NCBI GenBank assembly: GCA_025041175.1
Contig: JAKCFJ010000001.1
Coordinates: forward strand, 2,187,526 to 2,251,525
DNA from: Halobacteriales archaeon YIM A00010
Lineage (GTDB): Archaea; Halobacteriota; Halobacteria; Halobacteriales; Haloarculaceae
Length of the DNA: 64,000 nucleotides
Reading direction: 5' to 3'
Below are positions 43,742 to 52,641 of this stretch, piece after piece (position 1 is the stretch's first letter; each line of letters starts with the position of its first letter). The position numbers and the translations under genes are program-made. The notes beneath the pieces were generated by a model, which was not told the origin of the DNA, searched no databases, and saw only the letters and a program-made list of their open reading frames with translations.

Positions 43742-44482
43742 TCAGTCGTGGACGAGCGGCGACCAGTAGCGCGGTGTCCGCAGCATGATCCGCGCGTACC
43801 GGCCCCACACCCACGCGAGGGCGTTTCCCAACTGCAACAGGACGAACGTCAGCACGAGACCACCCAACGCGACGAGCAGCGCACCCGGGAGCGTCTCGAT
43901 CTGCCACGAACCGAGCCGAAACGTCGTTGTGAGACCGACCAGAAGGGTGTCCCACCCGAACAGGAAATTCAGCGTGAATTCGCCGGGCGGCGGACCGTAC
44001 GCGACGACGGGCGCGTCCGTGTAGTACAGCGGAGCGAGCAGAAAGCTGCCGGCTGTCGCTGTCACCGAACCCAGAAGTCCGAACGCGACGCTGCCGTAGA
44101 CGTACTCGCTCAGCAGGTACGCGATGGCCTTCCACGTCTGATAGTCGCTCACGAGCCGTTTGAGCCGGGTCCAGAAATCGCCGTCGGTGGCGTCGGTCAT
44201 TGGAATCTCGATTCCCAGCAGCACGCGGACCAATCGCCGTTCGAACCCGGCCAATCCCACAGCGAGCACGAGAAAGGACACGAAAATCGGAATCCCGACG
44301 AGGACGACCACGAGAGATAGCCCGAGCGCGAATCCAGCCGTTAGCAGCGTGAAGTAAAAGACACCCAGCGGAAACATCACCACGAGATAACAGAGATTGC
44401 GATACGTCTGCCCACGGAGAGGAGCGCGGAGTCCCCGCTTGAGGCTGTTCCCGTGCGGTTCGGAGGACGATCGGGTTGACAT
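43742..44482 (-). CDS. Sensor-domain membrane protein
   Basis: A 246-residue protein with a short polar N-terminus and four or more helices. The order (TYRNLCYLVVMFPLGVFYFTLLTAGFALGLSLVVVLVGIPI, then FERRLVRVLLGIEIP and WKAIAYLLSEYVYG) matches the putative sensor domain found ahead of histidine kinases in actinobacteria and as a stand-alone protein in haloarchaea. The frame is open far upstream, but the ATG at 44482 is the family-like start. It diverges from halocyanin. Confidence 0.7.
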   Translation of the reverse strand: MSTRSSSEPHGNSLKRGLRAPLRGQTYRNLCYLVVMFPLGVFYFTLLTAGFALGLSLVVVLVGIPIFVSFLVLAVGLAGFERRLVRVLLGIEIPMTDATDGDFWTRLKRLVSDYQTWKAIAYLLSEYVYGSVAFGLLGSVTATAGSFLLAPLYYTDAPVVAYGPPPGEFTLNFLFGWDTLLVGLTTTFRLGSWQIETLPGALLVALGGLVLTFVLLQLGNALAWVWGRYARIMLRTPRYWSPLVHD

Positions 44483-44674
44483 TGATCTACGCTCGGACAC
44501 TGCGTTGTGCGTCCGTTCGAGTCCTTGGATGTGGGACCGCTTAACCCGTGTGGATACGCCGACGGAAGCGAGCGCCAACTGCAAGGTAATAAAACTTTCG
44601 CACAGCTGCTTCGATGGCGACTGTGCTTCTTGCGTTATTCCGTCCGCTCCCGAAGGTCGTTCGAGGACAAAGCA

Positions 44675-45244
44675 ATGACCGCAAAACGCAACAACAACGC
44701 ACAGTCCGGTTCTGTTTCCCGGACGAGAGACGAGATGGATCAAGCGGGGACGGACCCGATCAGCCGGTTGGGGCGGCGACGGTTCCTGTGGGCGAGCGGT
44801 GTCGTGCTCGCTGGCTCGTTCGCAGGCTGTCTCGGTGGCGCGAACGAGGAGTCGGACGATGACGACGACGGCCCGAGCAGCGTCGACGAGTGGCTCGCAG
44901 ACACTGGTAATCACGACTCCGTCGAGGACGTGACCGGCGAATCCGCCGTCACCGTCGAGGTCGGTGCAAAGGGGAACGACGGCGCGAACGCGTTCGCCCC
45001 GGCCGCAATTTCGATCACGCCGGGAACGACGGTGACGTGGGCGTGGGTCGACGGCTACCACAACGTTGTCGACACCGACGGGCAGTTCGATAGCGGCGAG
45101 CCCGAACAAAACGCGACGTTCGAACACGCGTTCGAGACGGCTGGAACGGCCTACTACTACTGCAAGCCACACGAGTCGATGGGGATGAAGGGAGCCGTCG
45201 TTGTCGAGGACGGCGCGACCGAGAACGGAGTGGACGGACAATGA
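44675..45244 (+). CDS. Halocyanin (blue copper lipoprotein)
   Basis: A 189-residue Tat lipoprotein: RRRFLWASGVVLAGSFAGC, lipobox Cys 52, then an acidic linker. The plastocyanin-like domain has copper ligands His129 (YHNVV), Cys163 (YYYCKPH), His166 and Met169 or 171. Halocyanins carry electrons at the outer membrane face. The two membrane genes downstream overlap in series, so an electron-transfer module is possible. The ATG at 44675 is chosen; the frame opens earlier but without a signal peptide. Confidence 0.92.
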   Translation: MTAKRNNNAQSGSVSRTRDEMDQAGTDPISRLGRRRFLWASGVVLAGSFAGCLGGANEESDDDDDGPSSVDEWLADTGNHDSVEDVTGESAVTVEVGAKGNDGANAFAPAAISITPGTTVTWAWVDGYHNVVDTDGQFDSGEPEQNATFEHAFETAGTAYYYCKPHESMGMKGAVVVEDGATENGVDGQ

Positions 45245-45882
45245 CGACCGAAAACAGCGACGACGTGACCGGTCGGACGGCAGCACAATCTTCGTGGTTG
45301 GAGTGGACACCACGACAGACGAAATCGACGGCGCTCTGCGGCGTCCTCGGAGGCCTCGGCGTGCTTCTCAGCACCGAGCTTCCGGTCAGTGGGTTCGGGG
45401 ACCAAAGCGCCGCCGGCGTCGGTAGCGTGCTGTATCTCACCGGACACGTCCTGATCGCGGTCGCGGTGCTGGCGGCCAACGCCCGGTATGCCACCAGCTA
45501 CGGACGTGGTGGATACAGCATGGCCGTCTTGCTGGTGCTGTCACTGGTGGGCTATGCAGGGATCATCACCACTCTCGTGGGAACCACAGTCGGTGATCTC
45601 CTCCTCCCGATCGGGGCACTCGCCGGAACCGCATACATGGCGATCCGGCTGTTCGGGACGCTGTATGGACTCGCGCTCTGGTCCCAGACGAATACGAGTC
45701 GTCTCACAGCCGGCTCGTTCGTCGCGCTGTTCCCTGCGGTATTCTTGCTCGGGCCACTGATCCAGTTCGGCCTCCCGGGCACGTGGCTCGGAGTCCCGCT
45801 CGCTCTGGCGGGCGTGGCGCTCGGCTACGATCTCTGGAGGGCGGAGACGGCTACAGAACACGGACGGAGGGATCCGGCGTGA
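45241..45882 (+). CDS. Membrane protein coupled to halocyanin
   Basis: A 213-residue protein with about five or six helices and few charged residues in between. No heme-binding His pair or Cys motif is obvious. It starts inside the halocyanin stop (ATGA) and ends inside the start of the next membrane gene (GTGA). So the three are translated together, hinting at a role in halocyanin electron flow. No family recognised. Confidence 0.65.
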   Translation: MTTENSDDVTGRTAAQSSWLEWTPRQTKSTALCGVLGGLGVLLSTELPVSGFGDQSAAGVGSVLYLTGHVLIAVAVLAANARYATSYGRGGYSMAVLLVLSLVGYAGIITTLVGTTVGDLLLPIGALAGTAYMAIRLFGTLYGLALWSQTNTSRLTAGSFVALFPAVFLLGPLIQFGLPGTWLGVPLALAGVALGYDLWRAETATEHGRRDPA

Positions 45883-46397
45883 AGCGACGACGACTCGCGT
45901 TCGCGCTCGCGCTGGTTTATCTCTGGGTGGTGATGATCCACTTCGGTGCGCTCGTCTTCGAGACGTTCGTCATCTACCCCAACATCTTCCACGACGTTCC
46001 CCAGTCGCTCGAAACCACGATGACGTTCATGGCTGTCAGCGGACCACACGACTTCTTTCCGGTCGTGGGATCCCTCTCGCTGCTCGCTGGTAGTGGTGCC
46101 GTGATCGCGGGCTGGCGCGTGAAATCGGCGCGCTACTGGCTGTTGGGCAGCCTGCTCGTCATCGTTGCCGGCGAGTTCCTGCTGTCGGTGGCGTATTTCT
46201 GGCCCCGAAACACGATCATGTTCACGGAGGGTCTCGATGTCCACTCCGCCGCGTATCTGCAACAGGTCGCACAAGAGTTTCGGACGGGCCATTGGTTGCG
46301 GGTTGGGGCGAGCGCCGTCGCATCAGTGGCGTCGTTCGTGGGATTCTTGAAGCTCGATCGTCACCGAATCGCGCACACGATCGATCGAGATCGGTAG
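45879..46397 (+). CDS. Four-span membrane protein, third gene of halocyanin operon
   Basis: A 172-residue protein with helices at about residues 5-30, 55-75, 84-104 and 135-155, and an extracellular loop with HDVPQSLETTMTF. It somewhat resembles DUF1772-type four-helix proteins, but I am not sure. GTG start at 45879 overlaps the upstream stop. A 64-bp gap separates it from the UbiA gene. Confidence 0.6.
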   Translation: MKRRRLAFALALVYLWVVMIHFGALVFETFVIYPNIFHDVPQSLETTMTFMAVSGPHDFFPVVGSLSLLAGSGAVIAGWRVKSARYWLLGSLLVIVAGEFLLSVAYFWPRNTIMFTEGLDVHSAAYLQQVAQEFRTGHWLRVGASAVASVASFVGFLKLDRHRIAHTIDRDR

Positions 46398-46461
46398 GGC
46401 GCATCTGTTTTCCCGGTGGTGATCGCCGTGGATCGTTCGGCTGACAAGCACACCTCGCCCG

Positions 46462-47349
46462 ATGGCTTATTGGGAATCGTACTCACTCGTACGTATGGGA
46501 GTCACACGCCACGGGACGGGAGCGAGCGCCGCGCTCCGCGCGCTCGGCTCGCAGATCCACCCGGTGTTCATGCTGCCGGCAGTGGCGGCCAGCGCGTTCG
46601 GGGCGCTGTTGGCCCCCGACGTGACACCCGGGATCGCGGCGCTCCACGCGGGGATCGTCTTCTGTGAGCTGTACACCGCCCACGTCAAAGACGGCTACGT
46701 GGATTTCTACCGACGGGGAGAAGACGAGGACCACCCGTTGACCGCCCGTGGTTGTCGGCTCGCGCTCGTCGGTGCGTCCGCGCTCGTGTTCGTCGGACTG
46801 GGGATACTCGCCGTCGTGGTCGATCCGGTTGCCGCGCTGCTCACGCTCCCGGGGTGGCTCATCGCCTACTTCCACGCTCCACAGCTCGACACCCATCCCG
46901 TGAGCGCAACGATAGGCTACCCGCTCGGAATCACGACCACGATCGTGAGCGGCTACTACGCACAGGCGGGATCGCTGTCGGCGACGCCCATCGTCTACGC
47001 GCTCGTGTTCCTCGTGGTGCTGTCGGGGATCAAGATCATCGACGACGCGACGGATTACAGCTACGACCGATCGATCGACAAACGAACCGTGGCGGTCGTC
47101 GTCGGTCGCACGCGCGCTCGTCAGCTCGCCATCGCGCTCATGGCCGTCGGTCTCACGATCGTCGCCGTGGGAGCCCTACTAACCCCGATCGTTCCGCCCA
47201 GCAGCATCGTCGCCGTCCTCGCGTTCGCCGCCATCGCCGGTGTGGCGCGCAAGCGAAACGCGGCGCTGGCAACCATGATCCTCATCCGGGGAACGTACGT
47301 CTTTCTCGCGCTGCTGGTCGCAGCCGTCTGGTTCCACCCCCTGCGCTGA
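46462..47349 (+). CDS. UbiA-family prenyltransferase
   Basis: A 295-residue polytopic enzyme that joins isoprenoid chains to aromatic or other acceptors. Two Asp-rich motifs are visible: KDGYVDFYRRGED (Asp-x3-Asp) and IIDDATDYSYDRSIDKRT. Eight to nine helices follow the family order. The product (lipid, quinone or carotenoid, as in the LyeJ/bacterioruberin branch) cannot be told. A polyprenyl synthase lies convergently right after, which suits supply of its substrate. An in-frame ATG at 46495 is an alternative start. Confidence 0.8.
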   Translation: MAYWESYSLVRMGVTRHGTGASAALRALGSQIHPVFMLPAVAASAFGALLAPDVTPGIAALHAGIVFCELYTAHVKDGYVDFYRRGEDEDHPLTARGCRLALVGASALVFVGLGILAVVVDPVAALLTLPGWLIAYFHAPQLDTHPVSATIGYPLGITTTIVSGYYAQAGSLSATPIVYALVFLVVLSGIKIIDDATDYSYDRSIDKRTVAVVVGRTRARQLAIALMAVGLTIVAVGALLTPIVPPSSIVAVLAFAAIAGVARKRNAALATMILIRGTYVFLALLVAAVWFHPLR

Positions 47350-47414
47350 CGGAACAGCGAGACAGACGGCGAGCCGGGCAGCCGTCGTGTACGATGGGGG
47401 CAGACCGAATCGCG

Positions 47415-48275
47415 TTACCGTTCGCGGATCACGACGAACTCCGCGAGGTCGCGGAGATACTCGAACGCCTGTTGGCTCTGGGGGGTAGCGTTCGCGTCCA
47501 CGTCCGCCGCTGTGAGCGCATCGAGGGCAGCGTTGGCCTGGTCGCGCGCGCGTTGATTGGCCTGTTCCGGAGAGAGATCAGCGATCTGGACGAGCGATGG
47601 GCGTTCCATGGCAGCGTCCTGTCCGACCGGTTTCCCCAACGATTCCGTTTCTGCGGTCGCGTCGAGCACGTCGTCGCGGATCTGGAACGCCACACCGACC
47701 CGTTCTGCGTACTGCCCGAACGCCTCGACGGTGTACGGATCAGCAGCCGCAGAGATGGCACCGAGTTCGGCGGCTGCACGGAACAGCGCGCCGGTTTTTC
47801 GACGAGCGAGCACCATGTATTCGCTCTCCGTTTCGGGGCGAGCGACGAGTTCGGACGCTTCGCCCTCTCCGAGTTCGACCATCGCCTCCGAGACGACCTG
47901 CATTGCTCTTTCGTCCGCCGAAAAGAGATCGAACGCTTCCCCGAGCAGCCCGTCGCTCGCAATGATCGCCGGGCCGTACCCGAACTCGGTCCACGCGCTC
48001 GCAACGCCCCGGCGAAGATCGGAATCGTCGATGATGTCGTCGACGACCAGCGACGCGTTGTGAACGAGTTCGATGCCGACCGCGAAATCGAGCGCACCGT
48101 CGATCGTTCCACCGGTAGCCTCACACGCCAGAACGGTCACGGTCGGCCGAACACGTTTTCCCCCCGCCAACGAGACGTGTCGAACCTCCGAACCGAGCGA
48201 ACTCGGAGCCACGTCGTCGAGAACCGATTCCAACCGCTGCTCGACGCGGTCTCGCCGGGTCTGCAGATACTCCAT
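47415..48275 (-). CDS. Polyprenyl (geranylgeranyl-type) diphosphate synthase
   Basis: A 286-residue trans-isoprenyl diphosphate synthase. It has GGKRVRPTV near the N-terminus, the first Asp motif DDIIDDSDLRRG and the second QIRDDVLDA. It condenses IPP with allylic diphosphates; archaea need GGPP for lipids. The residue before the first motif that sets chain length (HNASLVV) is small, allowing a long product. The ATG at 48275 is used; 39 further upstream codons are open. It converges with the UbiA gene. Confidence 0.9.
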   Translation of the reverse strand: MEYLQTRRDRVEQRLESVLDDVAPSSLGSEVRHVSLAGGKRVRPTVTVLACEATGGTIDGALDFAVGIELVHNASLVVDDIIDDSDLRRGVASAWTEFGYGPAIIASDGLLGEAFDLFSADERAMQVVSEAMVELGEGEASELVARPETESEYMVLARRKTGALFRAAAELGAISAAADPYTVEAFGQYAERVGVAFQIRDDVLDATAETESLGKPVGQDAAMERPSLVQIADLSPEQANQRARDQANAALDALTAADVDANATPQSQQAFEYLRDLAEFVVIRER

Positions 48276-48466
48276 CGTTTCACATACTTCGTGGGGTGAG
48301 GTTTGTAGGTGACGAATGAGACAGTCCGTTTGCAACACGTCTCGGTAAGCCGAGCGTTGGGAGGACGGTTCGGGTGCTCGCCCGGTGACCAAACTGTGTG
48401 AATCGAGGGGACTCGCGTCCGAGTGAATCTATGCAATTAAGTAACGTCAGACCGGCTTCTAAACCG

Positions 48467-49474
48467 ATGGAGTACTACGCGGGCGTCGATCTGGGGGCGA
48501 CGAACACCAGGGCGGCGGTGGCCGACGCGACCGCGAGCGTCATCGGAGCCGCAACCCACCCGACCCCCCGAGGTCCCACCGGTATCGCTGTGACCGAAAC
48601 TGTGCTGTCGGCGGTGCGCGACGCCTGTGACGAGGCGGGAATCGACCCGGCGTCGATCAGTGTCGTGGGCGTCGGGACGATCGGGCCGCTCGATCTGGCG
48701 GCGGGCGTGATCGAAAACCCGGCTAATCTTCCGGACACCATCGATCGGATTCCGCTTTCGGGTCCGCTCGAAACCCTCATCGGTGGTGATCGGGTCGTTC
48801 TCCGGAACGACGCGGACGCGGGACTACTCGGTGAGCGGTTTTACGGCGAGCACGCGCCGGACGACATGATTTACGTCACGATTTCGAGCGGCGTCGGTGC
48901 CGGGGTCGCTGTCGATGGCTCGCTGCTGTCGGGGTGGGACGGAAACGCGGGCGAGATCGGGCACATTCTGGTCGATCCCAACGGGATGATGACGTGTGGT
49001 TGTGGGCGGGACGGCCACTGGGAGGCCTACTGTTCGGGCAACAACATCCCGAGATACGCCCAGCGGCTGTACGAACAACACCCGATGGAAACCGATCTGC
49101 CCCTTTCTGCGAGTGGCGATTCCTCCTCGGACGTTCCCTTCGACGCGGCGGAGCTGTTCGCCCACGCGGGAACCGATCCGTTCGCCGATTACGTCATCGA
49201 GCGCATCGGCGAGTGGAACGCGATCGGGATGGCAAACCTCGTTCACACGTACGCGCCGCTGGTCATCAACGTCGGTGGTGCAGTCGCGCTCAACAACCCC
49301 GATCTGATTCTCGATCCGATCAACGAACGGCTGTCGGAGATGGTGCTCACGAACGTGCCCGACGTGCAGCTGACGACGCTTTCGGGCGACGTCGTCGTCC
49401 ACGGGGCGCTGGCGAGCGCGCTGCTGGCAGACGGTCACACCCGTCCCGACAATCCGGAACAGTTCCGGAAGTAG
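48467..49474 (+). CDS. ROK-family sugar kinase
   Basis: A 335-residue kinase of the ROK type, probably glucokinase-like. It has the phosphate loop DLGATNTR (8-15), the catalytic Asp in RNDADAG (about 115), and the ROK zinc motif GHILVDPNG...CGCG...YCSG, with His166, Cys177, Cys179 and Cys189. GGAVALNNPD near the end is the ATP-domain motif. The start at 48467 is used; an ATG at 48431 is in frame. Confidence 0.88.
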   Translation: MEYYAGVDLGATNTRAAVADATASVIGAATHPTPRGPTGIAVTETVLSAVRDACDEAGIDPASISVVGVGTIGPLDLAAGVIENPANLPDTIDRIPLSGPLETLIGGDRVVLRNDADAGLLGERFYGEHAPDDMIYVTISSGVGAGVAVDGSLLSGWDGNAGEIGHILVDPNGMMTCGCGRDGHWEAYCSGNNIPRYAQRLYEQHPMETDLPLSASGDSSSDVPFDAAELFAHAGTDPFADYVIERIGEWNAIGMANLVHTYAPLVINVGGAVALNNPDLILDPINERLSEMVLTNVPDVQLTTLSGDVVVHGALASALLADGHTRPDNPEQFRK

Positions 49475-49489
49475 TGGGGGGCTTGTCTG

Positions 49490-50524
49490 CTACGACCAGC
49501 GCAGTCCGGTCGGCTGTTGTGGTGGTGTGAGCGGACTCGTTGGAAGGTCGCCCGCCAGCTCGGGATCGTTGTACGCCGCGGGGGCGACGTCGTTGGTGCT
49601 GTCGGGATAGAACAGCGAGGCGATCGCGTGGATGTGTTCGCGTCCGACGCCGAGTTCGAACTGGCCGCCGCCGTACATCGTGATTTCCCGGTTCTGGCAG
49701 TGTTCGATCGTTTCGAGCAGTGATTCGAGCGATCCGAACCGGGAGGGTTTGACGTTCAACACCGACGGTTCGAACGGTAGCGCTTCGACATCCTCGACCC
49801 CGTGGATCGGTGCATCCCACGAAATGCGCTCGGTGTGGTCGGCAAACAGCGCTTCTGTGGATTCGGTGAGCGCCGGATCCTCGATGATCGCCTCGGGGAA
49901 CCGCTCGACCACCCGCTCATACAGGTCGTGATCCGGTGACTGATCCACCTCGGTGCCTTCGTAGTGGCCTTTCAGATCGAGAATGCGAACCCGCTCCGTC
50001 TCGGCGAGCCGGTCGATGAGCTGTGGCGTCCACTCGCTCGTCGGGTCGAGCTTGAACTCGGTGTCAGGGTGGTGGTCGAGCAGCGTCTCGACGCGGTCGA
50101 ACGTCGGTGGCTCACCGAGGCGGGTGCTCACCACGAACCGAACCGGATCGTACTCCCGGTCTATGGCGGCCGCGAAATTCGTTTCGGCCTGTTTGAGCGC
50201 GAGATCCAGCGCGGCGCTCTCGAACCCCCACCGACGGTAGGCCTGCTCGGTCGGCTCGGGAGCGAGGTCCAACCCGCCGAGCGTCTCCGAAAACGTGCGG
50301 TGGGTGTGCGTCCCGGTGGGTGGCGTCGTAGGCTGGTCGACAAAGGCGTGGTGTCGCTCGCCCTCGTAGATCACGTCCTCGCCGTAGCCGACGGCGTCCT
50401 CACCGTGTAGCTCGATCGTCGTCGTCGTGCGCGTGAAGCCGCTCGACGTCGCGCGCTCGGTGAGCGTGAACTCGTAGTCCTCGATCGTCACCGGGAGATC
50501 CGCCAGCTGATCGTACAACGCCAT
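49490..50524 (-). CDS. Enolase-superfamily-like protein
   Basis: A 344-residue protein that resembles enolase-superfamily barrels. FKLDPTSEW, RILDLKGHYEGTEVD and PEAIIEDPALTEST correspond to barrel strands with Lys and acidic residues; the third metal ligand is unclear. The Lys-x-Lys motif is not intact, so activity may differ from the usual. It is known to me only as a haloarchaeal conserved protein. It converges with the ROK kinase; the ends are 15 bp apart. Confidence 0.6.
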   Translation of the reverse strand: MALYDQLADLPVTIEDYEFTLTERATSSGFTRTTTTIELHGEDAVGYGEDVIYEGERHHAFVDQPTTPPTGTHTHRTFSETLGGLDLAPEPTEQAYRRWGFESAALDLALKQAETNFAAAIDREYDPVRFVVSTRLGEPPTFDRVETLLDHHPDTEFKLDPTSEWTPQLIDRLAETERVRILDLKGHYEGTEVDQSPDHDLYERVVERFPEAIIEDPALTESTEALFADHTERISWDAPIHGVEDVEALPFEPSVLNVKPSRFGSLESLLETIEHCQNREITMYGGGQFELGVGREHIHAIASLFYPDSTNDVAPAAYNDPELAGDLPTSPLTPPQQPTGLRWS

Positions 50525-50599
50525 ACGTTTCACTGAACGGGCACGAACAAAAGGCTTAGTTCCGTTTTTTGGTGGATGTCACCGTGGCGTGAAAGAAGA

Positions 50600-50690
50600 C
50601 AGCAGCGGTATGCGATACGCTCCGGGCACGGACGTGGTTCGTAAACTCGTTCTGAAAGCAGCCGTGAGAAATCTCGAACTTGCTCTCTAA
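50600..50690 (+). pseudogene. Tail of a decayed IS5-type transposase
   Basis: About 90 bp that match the 3' end of the transposase relic at 28319-28862. CAGCGGTATGCGATACGCTC corresponds to the coding DNA for RYGDTLRART; GACGTGGTTCG then jumps over about 12 missing bases to CTCGTTCTGAAAGCAGCCG and TAA. Conceptually it reads VLKAAVRNLELAL at its end. No other part of the element is near. Confidence 0.75.
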
Positions 50691-50741
50691 CTTCGTCAAT
50701 TCAGGAGATGCACTTTTGGTGCAGGCGGTGTACGTCTCTGT

Positions 50742-51029
50742 ATGCCCGAAGAAGTCCTGTTCGAGTCAGAGAGTGACCAGACTCGAGAAGAAATCGCATC
50801 GTATCTTCGCAGTGTCGCTGATAAGCTCGAACAAGGAACTGCGATAACGCTCAAATCCGGTTCCAATTCCGTGACGATGGAGCCGCCATCCCGACCGACG
50901 TTCGAGGTCAAGGCCGAACGCGAGGGGCCGACAGACAGCCCCGGTGAATTGAGTATCGAGTTCGAGCTCGAATGGGACGAGAACGGCGGCCAGGGGAACA
51001 GCGAGAGTGGGCAGTTAGAAATCGAGTGA
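50742..51029 (+). CDS. Amphi-Trp domain protein
   Basis: A 95-residue protein of the amphi-Trp family: VLFESESDQTREEIASYLRSVADKLEQG and a C-terminal beta part with EFELEW containing the hallmark Trp. The function is unknown; the domain is common in haloarchaea and some bacteria. The acidic composition is typical. It starts about 50 bp after the transposase tail. Confidence 0.8.
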   Translation: MPEEVLFESESDQTREEIASYLRSVADKLEQGTAITLKSGSNSVTMEPPSRPTFEVKAEREGPTDSPGELSIEFELEWDENGGQGNSESGQLEIE

Positions 51030-51123
51030 ACAACCAGCGAGCAACCCACGTCGAATGGGAACTCATTGCGTTCTGTAATACCACAAGATATTCACTCTCG
51101 CTGAGAGAGGGGGAGACAGATGC

Positions 51124-51882
51124 ATGTCTTCTCGCAGGTCAGTACTCCTTGAGGAGATGGTATGGCCAGAGGTCGAATCAGCCCTCGATAACGGAACGCA
51201 GACAGCGATTGTGTCCGTCGGCTCCATCGAACAGCATGGGCCGCATCTGCCGTTGAATATGGACACATTGGACGGTGACGAACTTTCTCGACGGATTGCA
51301 GCGAAACTCGGAGATGCTCTCGCAGCCCCGACGATTCGCCCCGGCTGCTCCGGCCATCATATGGAGTTTCCCGGCACAATCACCGTCCCGCCTGAGACAC
51401 TGATGGATGTAATCCGGTCGTATTGTCGATCGCTGGACGAACACGGCTTCGAATATATCGTTCTCATTCCAACTCATGGTGGGAATTTCGGCCCTGTCAA
51501 GACCGTCGCACCTGATGTCGCCCGAGAAATTGACGCCAAGGTGATCCCCCTCGCCGACCTTGACGAGCATATGCAGCTACTGAACGAGGGTCTCAGAGAG
51601 GCGGGTATCGAGTACGAGCAAGATGTGATCCACGCTGGTGCAGCCGAGACGGCAGTAGTGTTGGCAGTTGACGAAGATCTTGTCAGGATAGAGAACATCG
51701 AATGCGGCCCCGAAGGGGGGATTTCTACTGCCCGCCTCCTGAGCGAGGGATTCAAAACAATCACCGAAAACGGTGTGCTCGGTGATCCGCGTGAAGCGAC
51801 CGCTGAGGCCGGTGAGACAATTATTCAGACGGTCGTAGCGACGTACGTCGATCACATCGAGAACGAACGTCGCTCGGTCTGA
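51124..51882 (+). CDS. Creatininase-family amidohydrolase
   Basis: A 252-residue metal-dependent hydrolase of the creatininase fold, which includes creatinine and formamide-type amidases. Its metal site residues are seen in SIEQHGPHLPLNMDT (Glu, His, Asp), CSGHHMEFPGTI (His) and PTHGGNFGP (His). AGAAETAVVLA provides the later Glu. Substrate unknown. Flanks are AT-rich, and codon use looks a little less GC-biased than in the core genes. It stands alone. Confidence 0.82.
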   Translation: MSSRRSVLLEEMVWPEVESALDNGTQTAIVSVGSIEQHGPHLPLNMDTLDGDELSRRIAAKLGDALAAPTIRPGCSGHHMEFPGTITVPPETLMDVIRSYCRSLDEHGFEYIVLIPTHGGNFGPVKTVAPDVAREIDAKVIPLADLDEHMQLLNEGLREAGIEYEQDVIHAGAAETAVVLAVDEDLVRIENIECGPEGGISTARLLSEGFKTITENGVLGDPREATAEAGETIIQTVVATYVDHIENERRSV

Positions 51883-51924
51883 TCGACTCATGCCGACTAC
51901 ATTCTGGTAAAGGATATAAAGTTT

Positions 51925-52086
51925 AACTGACTACCAATTCGTAGCGTCATTAGCGAATGAAAGCCACTTTCGACCCGCGTCTAAACAAGGTCAATGAGAG
52001 GAAGTGAATACAAGAGGTGGCCTCGTTCACGCGTGGGACGAGAGCGGTTTCCTTTTGCTAATGGCGCTGTGAATTAGGTAGTTGGT
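51925..52086. repeat. 162-bp element with imperfect 35-bp inverted ends
   Basis: The left end has ACTGACTACCAATTCGTAGC then GTCATTAGC; the right end, on the other strand, has ACCAACTACCTAATTCACAG then CGCCATTAGC. They agree at about three quarters of positions. No coding content lies between. It looks like an old MITE or remnant of an insertion sequence. It differs from the ATACTGTCGG family. Confidence 0.55.
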
Positions 52087-52142
52087 CTACGAACGTATCG
52101 AAAGAAGCTTGATTGTGTCAGCCATCGAGCCAAACATCCGAG

Positions 52143-52325
52143 ATGGACGACACAAAGGTCATCCAATTGATAACCCTGTGGTTCGTTATCCTAATTTATA
52201 TTCAGACAGGCTCTGAAAGTTCAGGGCCTGTAGTTACAGCTATTGACATTCTCGCCATTCTACTTGTGTATATAATTCCGCTTACTGTCATCGGGTATTT
52301 CGTTTGGCAACTCCTCGGAGAGTGA
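52143..52325 (+). CDS. Small membrane protein
   Basis: A 60-residue protein with two hydrophobic helices (about residues 6-22 and 32-56). It reads MDDTKVIQLITLWFV and ends VWQLLGE. AT-rich codons contrast with most neighbours, hinting at acquisition or weak selection. No family recognised. The hairpin array starts 92 bp after its stop. Confidence 0.45.
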   Translation: MDDTKVIQLITLWFVILIYIQTGSESSGPVVTAIDILAILLVYIIPLTVIGYFVWQLLGE

Positions 52326-52417
52326 ACGACTGACCGACCGGTTTGGAACGCCACTGTATTGATCGAAGTTGCGCTCGCGGGAACGCAAAAAATCTGCATT
52401 GCAAGAGCGAAGTGGTT

Positions 52418-52641
52418 CGAAAGAGCTTCGCTCTTTCGTCACTGAGCGGAGGGAACCTCCGCGAGGTCCGCAAGAGCAACGCTCTTGCGAGATGCCAAAA
52501 GACGCTCCGCGTCTTTTGTAGCACTCTTGCAGGCTCCCAGATGGACGGAGTCCATCTGAGAGGACCAAAAAAAGCCGCTCGCTCCGCTTCGGCTGCGAAA
52601 ATCGGAGATTTTCGCGCTCCCGAAAACGCGACGCATTTTCG
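52418..52641. repeat. Hairpin array 3 (seven hairpins)
   Basis: Seven hairpins: 52418-52438 (CGAAAGAGC, TTC), 52446-52462 (GCGGAGG, GAA), 52469-52489 (CGCAAGAGC, AAC), 52496-52518 (CAAAAGACGC, TCC), 52538-52558 (CAGATGGAC, GGA), 52595-52615 (GCGAAAATC, GGA) and 52621-52641 (CGAAAACGC, GAC, with one C-A mismatch). All loops have 3 bases. Between the fifth and sixth lies the T-tract part of repeat copy c. Nearby GCAAGAGC (52401) and CTCTTGC (52524) match arms of the third. Confidence 0.9.

Noticed and set aside
46752-48299. Long open plus-strand frame across UbiA and polyprenyl synthase genes
   Set aside because: It is Arg-rich and antisense or out of frame to two well-supported enzymes; a GC-bias artefact.
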